From NCBI RefSeq assembly GCF_010015475.1, contig NZ_SSNI01000004.1, forward strand, positions 124,001-188,000: 64,000 bases of DNA, given 5' to 3'. The position numbers were made by a program, and so were the translations under genes. This document shows, piece after piece, positions 8,969 to 19,300 of this stretch. The notes under the pieces were generated by a model. That model saw only the letters and a list, made by a program, of their open reading frames with translations, was not told the origin of the DNA and ran no database searches. The first letter of the stretch is position 1. Each line of letters opens with the position of its first letter. Source of the stretch: Pontibacter pamirensis (GTDB taxonomy: Bacteria; Bacteroidota; Bacteroidia; Cytophagales; Hymenobacteraceae).

Positions 8969-9625
8969 CTATACCTGTATCTCCGGAACATCGCCCTCTA
9001 CAATGAGGTTACCGGCTGTGGCAGCTTTGATGTCTTCCACGCTCACACCCGGCGCGCGCTCCAGCAGTTTAAAACCACCATCTACTACTTCTAAAACGGC
9101 TAAATCGGTCACTATTTTCTTTACACAGTCTACCCCGGTTATCGGCAGCGTACACTCTTTCAGAAGCTTGGAGGAGCCGTCGCGGGCAGTATGCTGCATG
9201 GCCACGATAATATTTTTGGCCGATGCCACCAGGTCCATGGCCCCGCCCATGCCTTTCACCATCTTTCCCGGTATTTTCCAGTTGGCAATATCGCCTTTTT
9301 CTGATACCTCCATGGCTCCAAGAATAGTCAAATCTACGTGTTCACCACGTATCATGGCAAAGCTTTCTGCCGAATTGAAGATAGCTGATCCGGGCAGGGT
9401 GGTGATAGTTTGTTTCCCAGCGTTAATCATATCTGCATCCACCTGCTCTTCAGTAGGGAAGGGCCCCATGCCCAGTAACCCATTCTCTGACTGCAGCACA
9501 ACTTCAATGCCTTCAGGCAGATAATTGGCCACAAGCGTTGGTATACCAATGCCCAAGTTTACGTACATGCCGTTTTTTACTTCTTTTGCAATGCGTTTCG
9601 CTATTCCGTGTTTATCTAAACCCAT
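8969..9625 (-). CDS. scoB: 3-oxoacid CoA-transferase subunit B
   Basis: A 218-aa family I CoA-transferase beta subunit. The catalytic glutamate is Glu47 in SENGLLGMGP, the family's ENG motif. LGIGIPTLVANYLP near the N-terminus and KGMGGAMDLV in the middle are typical of ScoB/AtoA. With subunit A (14 bp upstream) it moves CoA from succinyl-CoA to acetoacetate, linking ketone-body or branched-chain carbon to acetyl-CoA. The pair are separate genes, as usual in bacteria, and are followed by a terminator. Confidence 0.94.
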   Translation of the reverse strand: MGLDKHGIAKRIAKEVKNGMYVNLGIGIPTLVANYLPEGIEVVLQSENGLLGMGPFPTEEQVDADMINAGKQTITTLPGSAIFNSAESFAMIRGEHVDLTILGAMEVSEKGDIANWKIPGKMVKGMGGAMDLVASAKNIIVAMQHTARDGSSKLLKECTLPITGVDCVKKIVTDLAVLEVVDGGFKLLERAPGVSVEDIKAATAGNLIVEGDVPEIQV

Positions 9626-9639
9626 AATTTTCTTTCTGA

Positions 9640-10338
9640 TTAAGCAGTTCTGACTGTACGTTGTTCAATGCGTTTCTCATAATCCTTGCCCTCGAAGATG
9701 CGCTGTACAAAGATGCCGGGGGTGTGAATCATGTTTGGATCAAGTTCGCCCGCGGGTACCAGTTCCTCTACTTCTGCCACTGTTATTTTGCCGGCGGTGG
9801 CCATCATAGGGTTAAAGTTGCGGGCTGTACCTTTATAGATGAGATTACCGGCAGTATCCCCTTTCCAAGCTTTTACAAAAGAGAAATCTGACCGCAGCCA
9901 ACTCTCCATCAGGTACATTTTGCCATTAAACTCCCTTGTTTCTTTGCCTTCGCCTACCTCTGTGCCGAAGCCAGCAGGAGTGAAGAAAGCAGGAATACCA
10001 GCACCACCGGCACGAATACGTTCTGCCAGTGTACCCTGTGGGATCAGATCAACCTCCAGTTCGCCAGATAAAAGCTGCCGTTCGAACTCGGCATTCTCGC
10101 CGACATAGCTTGATATCATCTTTTTAACCTGGTGCTGCTGGAGCAAAAGACCTATGCCGAAATCATCTACACCGGCATTATTAGAAATACAGGTAAGGTT
10201 TTTTATACCCAGGCGGAGCAACTCCTGAATTGAGTTTTCAGGAATGCCACAAAGGCCAAAGCCGCCTAGCATGAGCGTCATCCCATCCTGCACGCCTTGC
10301 AGCGCCTGCTGCGCATTTGCTACTGTTTTATTTATCAT
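9640..10338 (-). CDS. scoA: 3-oxoacid CoA-transferase subunit A
   Basis: A 232-aa family I CoA-transferase alpha subunit. Visible motifs are [14 protein letters not shown] near residue 24, the substrate loop [21 protein letters not shown], and [19 protein letters not shown] in the second half. It is the first gene of a two-gene minus-strand operon with scoB. Upstream there are about 200 bp to the next gene, with no clear TAnnTTTG promoter element. Substrate specificity (succinyl-CoA:acetoacetate) is from family knowledge; a related 3-oxoadipate enzyme cannot be excluded. Confidence 0.94.
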   Translation of the reverse strand: MINKTVANAQQALQGVQDGMTLMLGGFGLCGIPENSIQELLRLGIKNLTCISNNAGVDDFGIGLLLQQHQVKKMISSYVGENAEFERQLLSGELEVDLIPQGTLAERIRAGGAGIPAFFTPAGFGTEVGEGKETREFNGKMYLMESWLRSDFSFVKAWKGDTAGNLIYKGTARNFNPMMATAGKITVAEVEELVPAGELDPNMIHTPGIFVQRIFEGKDYEKRIEQRTVRTA

Positions 10339-10539
10339 AGTTTAAGAGCAGTGGTTGTTGAAGGTAATTTATATATAAAAAAAGCCATATGAAACATATA
10401 ATACTTCGTTTTTTGGGTGAAATAGGTTTTGTATCAGGTGAAATCTCTGTTTGCATCGCACAAGGATGAATATGGAGACTGAAGAATGTAGCTGTAAAGT
10501 AGCTCAGGCTATTTCATGTATCACTTTCTGCTGCTGTAC

Positions 10540-12420
10540 TTAGCGGCGAATACTTACGAGTATTTCAAGTTGAACTTCCTCCTGGTTTATTCTGCTCTGA
10601 ATAGCTTGTTTCACCCTCTCCAGGTCTTCAGTTGTAACAGGTTCCTTCGCCACTAGTTTTACACTGATCAACATTGGTTTTGCGCCCCGTATCACCGTAA
10701 CGTCTTTAATAGTGATATCACCTACCTTGTATTGAGTCAGGGCTTGTGCAATCTGGCGCTCCCGCACCATGCTGTTAAAACCAAGACCTAACGGAAAGCT
10801 GATTAGGGCCACCAGTATCAAGGATACAAACAGTCCTTTACGGGCCAGTTGAAAAGGGCTGAAACCTAGTAGCATGAAAGTGACAGCGCCGGCTAACACT
10901 ATACCTGCCAAGTTAGTTAGGAACAGTAGCATAGCACCAAAGAAAACCTGCCATTCGCCCCAGCCTATGCCAATGCCAGACACTGCCAGCGGCGGAACCA
11001 GTGCTACTGCAATGGCAACCCCTGCGAGTGTTTTGGCTACTTCCTCACGGGCATGTGCGTAAGCACCGGCTATACCTGAAATAATAGCTACTCCAAGGTC
11101 CAGCAGGTTAGGCCTTATGCGAGCCGTTATTTCTTCGTTTAGCGTGTGCAATGGGGTGAGCAACGTGAGAAAAATTGCTGCCAGGTAACTCAGCAACAGT
11201 CCATAGCCAATTGTTTTTACACTGTTTATCATTAACTTTTTCTCCTGACGCAACACCCCCATCGACAGAGAGATGATAGGTGCCATTAAAGGAGCAAGAA
11301 TCATAGCGCCAATTATTACGGGTGAGGAATTAGAAAAAAGCCCTAAAGTAGCCAGCAATGTTGATAAAACCATCAATGTTAAAAAAGAGCTGCTCACTTT
11401 CGAATTATCACGGAGCACCTTAAACAAGTCCTTGAATTCTTCAGTGGATGCATGGTATAGCAGTGATAAGGGCTTACCAACTATTTCCTGAAGATAGGCT
11501 TCTCCTTTAGGCAGAAGGTTAATGCGGTACATTTCACTGGGTTCTCCTGCATGCTCATCCACGTTCAGATTACGCCCTGGAATCACCATAAAGGCTTCTT
11601 CGCTTACCAGAAGCTCAATTCCTTTTGCACTCATAAGGCTATTGTCCAACGAGAAATCTACTGGTTCAGAGACATTAATTGTAATAGTGTTTGTTTTTAT
11701 GTGGCCGATAAAGGAAGGTAGTTTTTGTTTATTTTTACTTTCAAACAGCGACTTTATATAAAACCGCAGTAACCCAATGGCGCTTCTCGGTGCTAAAATA
11801 AGGACATGCATGCTGCCGTCATTGATAAAAGAACGGCTGAAGAGTTTACGGGAGAGGAGTGTGTTTTTGCTATGTAAAACCGCTATAATGCCAATAGCTG
11901 CTGTTGTAAGAGGCGGTTTATCTGTTGTGATAATAGTAAATGGGAGCGGAATAAGGGCTTTACTTCCTTTTAAAGTACCTGCCAGTTTTTCAAAAAAAGA
12001 TTTGAAGCTGTTTTTAGAGACGCTGCCAGACATCAGGCTCAGGCTATTGCCTATGATTACCCGGTTAAAGACAGGACGACCATTGCATAGCAGCAAGTCA
12101 GCCTTTATTCCTTTCTTTTTGTTTTCAATGTCCTCTATGGCCTGCTGCAAACTGTCGGAGATGCCGTAGCCCTGCCGTGCCTCTTTCATACCAGGATGAG
12201 GGAGGAAGGCCAGGGTGCAGTTACTTCCCACTATACCTGGAACCAGTTCTCCTAACTGTTCATCGCTCAGATAGATGATGATGTTGCTCCCTGAGGCAAC
12301 ACTGGCCAAGTTCTGACTGTATGGCACGACTTTCAGGGCAAAGGCTCCCAGTTCAGGTATAATTCTATCGTCAACAATTTGCTGCTCCTGCGGGTCGTAA
12401 AGAAGTAGTGTGTCCTTCAT
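10540..12420 (-). CDS. DUF389 (TIGR00341-type) membrane protein with N-terminal kinase-like domain
   Basis: A 626-aa fusion. Residues 1-310 resemble the two lobes of YegS/diacylglycerol-kinase proteins (INDGSMHVLI and SEPVDFSLDNSLM sit where the second-lobe motifs occur). However, the expected GGDGT region reads IIIYLSDEQLGEL and the GTGND position reads LPHPGMKE, so ATP binding is probably lost. Residues about 335-560 are a DUF389 domain with about six helices and its signature stretches SPVIIGAMILAPLMAPI and ALVPPLAVSGIG. A soluble C-terminal region follows. Function unknown; lipid or small-molecule sensing coupled to a membrane channel-like domain is speculation. Monocistronic. Confidence 0.85.
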   Translation of the reverse strand: MKDTLLLYDPQEQQIVDDRIIPELGAFALKVVPYSQNLASVASGSNIIIYLSDEQLGELVPGIVGSNCTLAFLPHPGMKEARQGYGISDSLQQAIEDIENKKKGIKADLLLCNGRPVFNRVIIGNSLSLMSGSVSKNSFKSFFEKLAGTLKGSKALIPLPFTIITTDKPPLTTAAIGIIAVLHSKNTLLSRKLFSRSFINDGSMHVLILAPRSAIGLLRFYIKSLFESKNKQKLPSFIGHIKTNTITINVSEPVDFSLDNSLMSAKGIELLVSEEAFMVIPGRNLNVDEHAGEPSEMYRINLLPKGEAYLQEIVGKPLSLLYHASTEEFKDLFKVLRDNSKVSSSFLTLMVLSTLLATLGLFSNSSPVIIGAMILAPLMAPIISLSMGVLRQEKKLMINSVKTIGYGLLLSYLAAIFLTLLTPLHTLNEEITARIRPNLLDLGVAIISGIAGAYAHAREEVAKTLAGVAIAVALVPPLAVSGIGIGWGEWQVFFGAMLLFLTNLAGIVLAGAVTFMLLGFSPFQLARKGLFVSLILVALISFPLGLGFNSMVRERQIAQALTQYKVGDITIKDVTVIRGAKPMLISVKLVAKEPVTTEDLERVKQAIQSRINQEEVQLEILVSIRR

Positions 12421-12599
12421 GCAAGGTTTGATGATAATTTTACTTTTTTCACGTCCTTGCTGCGAGATGCTGTTCTATGTAGTTTCCGGCTGCGGCTGCC
12501 ACATGTAATCTTGCCACAGCGGCAACATGAAAAATATTTCTATACGGCTGCTATGCTGTTTTCAGTTGATCTATTTAACCCTTTTATTGTGCTATGCAC

Positions 12600-12631
12600 A
12601 AAAAAAGGGCAACCATCTATGTGGCCGCCCT
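12600..12631 (-). terminator. intrinsic terminator after ribF
   Basis: On the minus strand an AGGGC/GCCCT stem, with an inner CCA/TGG pairing, is followed by a run of about eight T. It lies 27 bp past the ribF stop. The rest of the 237-bp gap up to the DUF389 gene shows nothing recognisable. Confidence 0.7.
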
Positions 12632-12657
12632 CTGTTATACGTCAACTTATGTTTTTA

Positions 12658-13590
12658 CTACTGAAGCCGTAGTACCTGCTGTATCTCTTCTTTATCTTTT
12701 ACCAACTGTGCCTTCAGTGCATCCAAACCGTCAAACTTCTGCTCTTTGCGCAGCAGCTTTACAAATTCCACAGTTAAAGACTGACCATAAATCTCCTGGT
12801 CAAATTCAAGGATGTGCACCTCTAATGTCATCTGCTTTCCGTCTACAGTAGGGCGGAGGCCGATATTCATCATGCCACCATACGTTGCCTCCCCTAATCT
12901 TACCCATACAGCATAAACGCCGTTGGCTGGTATGAGCTTGTGGTTTGCGGGATGTGCTAAGTTAGCGGTAGGGTAGCCAATGGTGCGACCCAGTTTATTA
13001 CCTTCCACCACCGCAGAAGTAAGTGTGTAGTAGCGGCCTAAATAACGGTTCGCTGTCTCTACGTCGCCATCCTCTAAAGCCCGTCGTATTTTAGTGGAGC
13101 TTACGCCGATGTCATCTATATCCTGGCGTGGAATTTCCTCTACCTCAAACCCATACTGTGCGGAGCGCGCCTTTAGATTTTCGAAGCTTCCTTCTCGGTT
13201 TTTACCAAAACGATGATCGTATCCTATCACCAGTACTTTGGTGTTGATAGTCCGCACGAGCACGTCTGTGATGAATTTACGGGAACTGGTACGGGCGAAT
13301 TCTTTGGTGAATGGCACGATGAGTAAATAATCGATGCCGAAATCGCGAAGATGTTCTATGCGCTCCTCAATAGTGGAAAGCAGCATCAGGTCGTTATCCT
13401 CTGGAAAAAGCACGAGGCGTGGGTGTGGCCAGTAGGTTATGACTACACTCTTTCCGTTATTCTGGCGGGCACACTCCTGTACGCGTTTCAGGATTTTCTG
13501 ATGGCCAATATGCACGCCATCAAAAGTGCCGCTGGTTACAACAGGATAGCTAAGTTGCGGGAAATCGTTTATTTCACGAATTACTTTCAT
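12658..13590 (-). CDS. ribF: bifunctional riboflavin kinase / FMN adenylyltransferase
   Basis: A 310-aa RibF of normal length. The N-terminal nucleotidyltransferase domain has TFDGVHIGHQKIL (the HxGH motif) and GYDHRFGKNREG. The C-terminal flavokinase domain has LGRTIGYPTANL near residue 200. It makes FMN and then FAD from riboflavin in the cytoplasm. Its start lies inside the 3' end of truB (17-nt overlap), so it is the last gene of a tightly packed ftsX-DUF3098-uppP-truB-ribF operon. Confidence 0.96.
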   Translation of the reverse strand: MKVIREINDFPQLSYPVVTSGTFDGVHIGHQKILKRVQECARQNNGKSVVITYWPHPRLVLFPEDNDLMLLSTIEERIEHLRDFGIDYLLIVPFTKEFARTSSRKFITDVLVRTINTKVLVIGYDHRFGKNREGSFENLKARSAQYGFEVEEIPRQDIDDIGVSSTKIRRALEDGDVETANRYLGRYYTLTSAVVEGNKLGRTIGYPTANLAHPANHKLIPANGVYAVWVRLGEATYGGMMNIGLRPTVDGKQMTLEVHILEFDQEIYGQSLTVEFVKLLRKEQKFDGLDALKAQLVKDKEEIQQVLRLQ

Positions 13591-14269
13591 CCGCTGCTAT
13601 TTGCTTTTTCCTGATTTCCTGTATGTCTTCGATTGTTAAGGCGTCTTTCAGAAGGTAATCTCCTATACGGGTGCGGACGAGAGATGATAGATGGGCACCG
13701 CAGCCTAAGTTCTGCCCCAGATCGTGCGCAAGGCTTCTGATGTATGTTCCTTTGCTGCATATAACCCGGAATTGTACTTCTGCACCTTCCATGGCTGTAA
13801 CATTAAAAGCTTTAATAGTGATGGTACGTGGCTTCAGTTCAGCTGATTTTCCTTGCCGCGCCAAATCATACGCTCTTTTGCCGTTTACCTGCACAGCAGA
13901 ATAAATGGGAGGCACCTGTTCAATGGTACCTACAAATTCTGCAGCAGCTGCTTTAACTGACTCTTCTGTAATGTGGCTGATGTCTTTTGTTTCCGTTACT
14001 TCCGTTTCCTGGTCGTAAGAGGGGGTTATCTCACCTAAACGTATAGTGCCGGTATATTCTTTTTCCTGCCCTTGTATCTCATCAATGCGCTTGGTGTATT
14101 TGCCGGTGCAAAGTATGAGCAAGCCGGAGGCGAGGGGATCCAGCGTGCCAGCGTGGCCCACCTTCTTCACCCGTATCGTGTTCCGCACTTTCTTCACCAC
14201 ATCGAATGATGTCCAGTCCAGTGGCTTGTTTATAAGCAGTATTTCGCCAGCGGCAAAATCGTATTCCAT
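13574..14269 (-). CDS. truB: tRNA pseudouridine(55) synthase
   Basis: A 231-aa TruB that makes pseudouridine at U55 in the tRNA T-loop. The catalytic aspartate is Asp44 in GHAGTLDPLASG, and the N-terminus INKPLDWTSFDVVKK and the SKGTYIRSLAHDLG motif are intact. It lacks a long C-terminal PUA extension, as is common in Bacteroidota. The gene starts 2 bp after uppP and overlaps ribF by 17 nt. Confidence 0.96.
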   Translation of the reverse strand: MEYDFAAGEILLINKPLDWTSFDVVKKVRNTIRVKKVGHAGTLDPLASGLLILCTGKYTKRIDEIQGQEKEYTGTIRLGEITPSYDQETEVTETKDISHITEESVKAAAAEFVGTIEQVPPIYSAVQVNGKRAYDLARQGKSAELKPRTITIKAFNVTAMEGAEVQFRVICSKGTYIRSLAHDLGQNLGCGAHLSSLVRTRIGDYLLKDALTIEDIQEIRKKQIAADESNS

Positions 14270-14271
14270 TT

Positions 14272-15105
14272 TTATACTTTTAAATCAAAACCCATTGCCA
14301 GTAGTGTCAACAGCACCACACCCAGAGCAATACGGTAATAGCCAAACATCTTGAAGCCGTACTTTGTCAGGAAGCTGATAAAAAAGCGGATAGCCAGCAT
14401 CGCCACAACAAAGGCTACAAAGTTGCCAATTAACAGGAGCTTCACATCATTAGGCTGTATCACCGCAAAGCTGCTCTGAATCTTTACGAAGTCGAGCTTA
14501 ATAAAGTCTGATAGTTCCAGCCCCAGCAGGTCAGTGACGAACTTATAAGAAGCAGCGGCAAGCATGGTGGGAACAGCCAGGAAGAACGAGAATTCAGCGG
14601 CAGCCTTACGGTTGATGCCCTGTGACATACCGCCTATAATAGAGGCCGCCGACCTTGATACACCAGGAATCATGGCGATGCACTGGAAAAAGCCGATGAT
14701 AAGGGCGCTTTTATAAGTAACGGTATTATCAACAGCGTACTTGAACCATTTGTCTACGTACAGAAGCACAATGCCACCCAACACCAGCATAATTGCTGTT
14801 AAAACAACGCTCTCAAGCATGGCATCGATTACATTGTTCAGAGCAAAGCCAATAACTGCTGCAGGCAAAAAGGCAAGCAGCAATTTCTTGTAAAAGACAA
14901 AGTTCTGGAGGAAACGGCGCCAGTACAGCACTACCACTGACAGTATAGCTCCAAACTGAATGTTTATTTCGAAGATCTTGGTAATTGGGAGTTCATTTAT
15001 ACCCATCAGGCTGGAGGCGATGATCATGTGCCCCGTAGAAGAAATTGGTAAGAATTCGGTAAGACCTTCAACAATGGCTAAAATAATAGCCTGCCAAATA
15101 CTCAT
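14272..15105 (-). CDS. uppP: undecaprenyl-diphosphate phosphatase (BacA type)
   Basis: A 277-aa inner-membrane phosphatase that recycles undecaprenyl diphosphate for peptidoglycan and surface polysaccharide synthesis. The active-site motif [14 protein letters not shown] is at residues 13-26 (Glu13 and Glu17), and [13 protein letters not shown] is the second conserved block. About eight hydrophobic segments are seen. The gene abuts DUF3098 directly (its ATG follows the stop) and precedes truB by 2 bp. Its product supports the Wzx-type pathway at the left end. Confidence 0.96.
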   Translation of the reverse strand: MSIWQAIILAIVEGLTEFLPISSTGHMIIASSLMGINELPITKIFEINIQFGAILSVVVLYWRRFLQNFVFYKKLLLAFLPAAVIGFALNNVIDAMLESVVLTAIMLVLGGIVLLYVDKWFKYAVDNTVTYKSALIIGFFQCIAMIPGVSRSAASIIGGMSQGINRKAAAEFSFFLAVPTMLAAASYKFVTDLLGLELSDFIKLDFVKIQSSFAVIQPNDVKLLLIGNFVAFVVAMLAIRFFISFLTKYGFKMFGYYRIALGVVLLTLLAMGFDLKV

Positions 15106-15324
15106 TTATTTCTGTGCTTTATCCTTAGCCATGATGGCAAACAATTCAACTGCGAAGCCTGCCAAAACAATCATTGGCCCCAGTGTAATGCCTAAGAAGC
15201 CAAGCCCATAGGGTTCGGTGTCTAATGTCATCACAAAAAAGCCGATTACCAGCAGGGCAATACCCACGAGCATCAGGATGTAATTTTTACTGCCAAAGGC
15301 AAGGAGAGGTTTGTTTTCTTCCAT
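15106..15324 (-). CDS. DUF3098 small membrane protein
   Basis: A 72-aa protein with two predicted helices: ILMLVGIALLVIGFFVMTL and ITLGPMIVLAGFAVELFAIM, separated by a short loop. It matches the Bacteroidota DUF3098 family, found almost always between ftsX and uppP, as here (3 bp after ftsX, zero gap to uppP). Function unknown. The position suggests a link to FtsEX or lipid-carrier recycling (inference). Confidence 0.88.
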   Translation of the reverse strand: MEENKPLLAFGSKNYILMLVGIALLVIGFFVMTLDTEPYGLGFLGITLGPMIVLAGFAVELFAIMAKDKAQK

Positions 15325-15327
15325 TTC

Positions 15328-16224
15328 TCAATATAGTTCGTCTAATGTAAGGCGCAGGTATCTGCGCACCGCTCTGTAAGAGCTCATAAAGCCGATAATC
15401 AAACCTATGATTACCAGGGCTCCCATCAAAATATATGTCTGTTCCTCATCACGTAGCAGCTGCAGTTCGGCAACCTCATGGTACGCATACTGCATCAGGG
15501 CAAACAGCAGTGCCGAAGCTATAATGCCGCTCATAATGCCCTGCCAAATGGCCCGGTTCAGAAACGGACGCTGAATAAAATATGATGTTGCACCCACCAA
15601 CTGCATGCTCCTTATCAGGAACCGCTGCGAATAAAGCGCCAGCTTAATCGTATTATTGATCAAAATTATAACTACCAGCACCAGAATAGCAGCGAAGGAT
15701 AGCAACACGATGCTAATTTTCTGAATGTTGCTGTTGATGGATTCTATCAGGCTTTCGACGTACTGCACTTCGTAAACACCCTCTATATCCTCCAGGTCCA
15801 GTTTAATGCTTTTCAGTGCAGGGGAACTGGAGCTTTCAGCATCAATACGCAGTACATAGGCATCACGAAGCGGGTTGTCTCCCAGAAACTCCATAAAGTC
15901 TTCTCCTGTTTCGTCTAAGAAAGCTTTTGCGCCTTCTTCCTTCGATATAAAACGCACCTGGGCCGTATCATTCTGGTAGGCGATGTATTCTTTGGCAGCA
16001 AACGTTTTTTGTAAGCGCACCAACTGTACCTCTGTCAGGTTGCGGTCTAAATACACCTGCATCTCGATGCTTTCTTTCACCCGCTCTGACAGCTTGCCCG
16101 CGTGTATGAGTAACAAGCCAAACAAACCGATGACAAACAGGGCAAGCGAAATACTGAACACCACCATGGTGTGCGGGTAATTGCCTAATTTCTTTTTCTT
16201 GACGTGTTTTACTTTTGTTGCCAT
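15328..16224 (-). CDS. ftsX: cell division protein FtsX, permease-like
   Basis: About 298 aa when started at the ATG at 16224 (MATKVKHVKKKKLG). A longer in-frame start at 16296 would add 24 residues that overlap the tamB terminator stem, so the shorter form is preferred. Layout: a cytoplasmic basic N-terminus, a first helix (VVFSISLALFVIGLFGLLL), a periplasmic loop of about 130 residues, then three C-terminal helices. That is the FtsX permease pattern, which with ATPase FtsE controls peptidoglycan hydrolases at division. No ftsE is adjacent, which is usual in this phylum. First gene of the operon down to ribF. Confidence 0.93.
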   Translation of the reverse strand: MATKVKHVKKKKLGNYPHTMVVFSISLALFVIGLFGLLLIHAGKLSERVKESIEMQVYLDRNLTEVQLVRLQKTFAAKEYIAYQNDTAQVRFISKEEGAKAFLDETGEDFMEFLGDNPLRDAYVLRIDAESSSSPALKSIKLDLEDIEGVYEVQYVESLIESINSNIQKISIVLLSFAAILVLVVIILINNTIKLALYSQRFLIRSMQLVGATSYFIQRPFLNRAIWQGIMSGIIASALLFALMQYAYHEVAELQLLRDEEQTYILMGALVIIGLIIGFMSSYRAVRRYLRLTLDELY

Positions 16225-16290
16225 ACCTGAAGCCTTCCATCGCAAAATTAGAAATATAATTGAAATATGCAGGTAGTTTAGAACCTGTAA

Positions 16291-16327
16291 ACACAAAAGC
16301 CGCCAAATTAATTGGTGGCTTTTGTGT
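16291..16327 (-). terminator. terminator hairpin between tamB and ftsX
   Basis: A 16-bp inverted repeat with one mismatch (16291-16306 with 16312-16327). It overlaps the last base of the tamB stop codon and is rich in T on the exiting side. It probably ends or attenuates tamB transcription before ftsX. Confidence 0.65.
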
Positions 16328-19300
16328 TATAGCTCCAGTCTGGGGTCAGAATCAAGTATAATGCGGTCGCGCTCCATTTCCTGTTCACGCAGGCGCCGCT
16401 CCCGCCTGTTACTGCCAAACAGTTCGCTGAGGCTATTAAAGCGCTTGGTATGCAGCACACTCACGCTCTGGCTTTTCCTGATACGGCCGGTAATGTCGGG
16501 CGTGGTGCTATATTCAAGCCTTGCCCTTAGCTCCCCGCTTTGCGAGATGTAGTAATCCAGTGTCCAGTCGCCGATATAAGCGGTACTGCCTCCTCCTGCT
16601 TCATCCCGGACTCCGCCGATACCTGTTTCATTTGTCAGGCGCAGGCGCCCGTTAAAGAAAGAGTAACTCAGTCGCAACTGTAAAGAAGCAAGCTGGCTCT
16701 GCCCAATACCATCCAGACCGATGTCTATTTGAAGGTTACTGTCGATGGTGCTAAGCAGGTTGTTCAGCTGGCCTGAAAGTAAACTTCCCAGACTACCCCC
16801 AACGGCACCAGCGCCAACACCACCATCAAAAGCCAAAGCCCCTGTAGGCGACAGCCTTTGCAGGACGAGCAGACTGAATACCTGGCGGTTCAATTCACTT
16901 GGGTCATTTTTTATGGCATTGACTGTACCTAGAAGCTCGGGTTGGGCCAGAATATTCTGGGGCACCTCATCAAAGCTCAGGTCGAGGTCAATCTCCGGTG
17001 ACAGCAGCGGCCCAGTCAGTTCAATTACGGCGATCACAGGGTAACGCCCCACCATTGCAGAGTTATCCATTGTAGAAGTTGCGAGGCTACTGAGGGAGGC
17101 CATCTGGGTGTAATGCGCTGTAATATCCATTACACCGTTCACTGGGTCCCCGTTCCAGGTAATCGTGCCACCTGGCACTACCGCAAACTCTTTTGTAACC
17201 AAACCTTCCAGCAGTTTCAGGTTGTAAGCGCCTTCTGTAATTTCGAAGCCGCCATACATATGAAATTCCCCCCGTGTGTCAATCGTCATACGGATCTCGC
17301 CATTGCCTGAGCCACGGATAACATCCCCGGTGGTGCGGTCAATAATAATCTCGAAGTAAGCGTCATCGGTTACATCAAGCTCAAAGTTCATGTTGATGCC
17401 AGAGAGGTTAACACCCTGTTCTTCAGTTTCTATATTCACACTGGCACTGTCGGAAGCTGCCTTGTTCACAAACCTGATAAAGTCTTTTCGGGCCACATCC
17501 GTTTGATAGTCTAGGGGCAGCACGATACGTGTGTTCTCTTCGCTGCGCGCGTTCACGTTGATATCTAGGTTCTCTACCGGGCCCAGCACAGTGGCCGTGC
17601 CTGTGGCAAAGGCAGTACCATAGAAGAGCTCGTTCTGCGCCTCGCTGGTGTTCAGTACCATAAAATTGGTGTAGCGCGCGTTCAGGTCAATCACCATGTT
17701 GGTAAAGCCATCGTGGGCGATACCACCTGTTACCGTTGCGCTGTTGCCGTATATATCCCGCAGCTGCGCATTCCGGAAGCTGATGCTGTTTGGTCCAAAA
17801 TAGATTCTGTCAGTAAAGCGGTAGGTCGTGTTCAGGTAGTCGAAGGTGAAATGCCCGTTACTGACCATGACAGAACCTTTTAAAACAGGATAATCGAGTG
17901 AGCCTAAAATCCTGATGCGCCCCTCCATGGTACCCTCCAGGTCAGAAAGCAGCGTATTGAGCACAGGTTCTACCAGTTTCAGGTTTGCCTGATCCATTAC
18001 GGCTAATAAATCCAACTGGTCTTCCGGTGCCTGCGGGTTATAGTTGCCTGTTACGGACAGCACTTTTTTATTATCACGCTGAATTCCTATATCAACTTCG
18101 GCCCTTTGCAAAGCATTGCTCCAATTGGTGTTGCCAACTATGTTGCCAATGTACACCTGGTCAAGGTAAAAGGAGTCAACATGCATGTCAGCTGCTAACA
18201 AAGAACGGTTATATATATCCTGCGCCACCACTTCTGCAGTTAGCTCTCCTGCTAACTGCATGGAAATTAGCGGGTTCAGGTTGTTTAGCTGGAAGTTCTC
18301 TACGTTCAGCAAGAGCCTGCTTTCCGGGTCATCTGAGATTGCCCCCTCGGCCCTTATAACCTGTTCCTGATTTGTAAGCGCAAAATTCTCAAACTCCAGC
18401 TGTCGGCCTCCTTCGCTTATATAGAGGGTGTTTCCTGGCACGAACGCCCAGGCGTTTTGCTGTAGCGTAATATTTGACTGATCAAAGACTATCTGGATCT
18501 GGTTCTGCAGGAAGTTCAGGTCTCCCGTTATCACTGCAAGGTTGTTTTGCTCTGGCTGCCGGATGGCAGTTGAGAAATCAATGGTGCGCTCGTTCCAGAT
18601 GCCCTCCACAAAAAAATCTTCCGTTGTACCAGCCCCTGGCAGCTCCTGCCTTTGAGACGTGAACAAGGCTGCCGCCAACACATCGAAGTTTTGCTGAAGC
18701 TTTGAGGTGTTTAATTCTATGCTGTTCCCATAGAGGGCATAGTCATTGTACAGCATGGTGTCTATGTCGGCATACATCTCAAAAATGACAGTGGGGCCAT
18801 GCCGGAAGGAACCCTCAACGGTAGCGTTATCTGAAATTTCCAGTTCCGGCAGAAACAAGTCGAGGATAGGATTTGCCTCCTTCAGGTTCAGATTATACGT
18901 CAAAGCATACTCGTTTGAGCCATCAGTTGACTTGCGACTGTAATAAGTAGCAGTCGCAGCATCGTCGCTTTCAAAGTTCAGATGGTACTCCTGTATCATG
19001 TTTTCCAAATCTTTGGTCAGTGTCGTATAGTCAAAGTTGCCGGTTACGAGCAGCGCCAGCAGGTCAGAGTTCAGGAATAGGCTTCTCGTGCCTTCTGCAA
19101 TATCTGACTGAATCAGCACCGAGTCTAGGGCGAGTTGGTTTTCTTTATAGGCTATCTGGGCGCTATCGAAGCGTGCTGTTCCCTCAAATGTATCCAGGCT
19201 TAAGCCCTGGAAATCCAGGTTTGCACGGGCACTGATTACCAGAGGTTCCGGTGACAGGTTAAGTGCCTGGAGATCCACGCGTTCCAGGTCAGCCAGCATG

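Noticed and set aside
8961-9524. 187-aa plus-strand frame opposite scoB
   Set aside because: Antisense shadow of a clear CoA-transferase gene; composition is low-complexity Ser/Pro/Thr and no family motif.
15968-16306. 112-aa minus-strand frame overlapping ftsX
   Set aside because: Another frame of ftsX; the FtsX frame has membrane helices and family layout.
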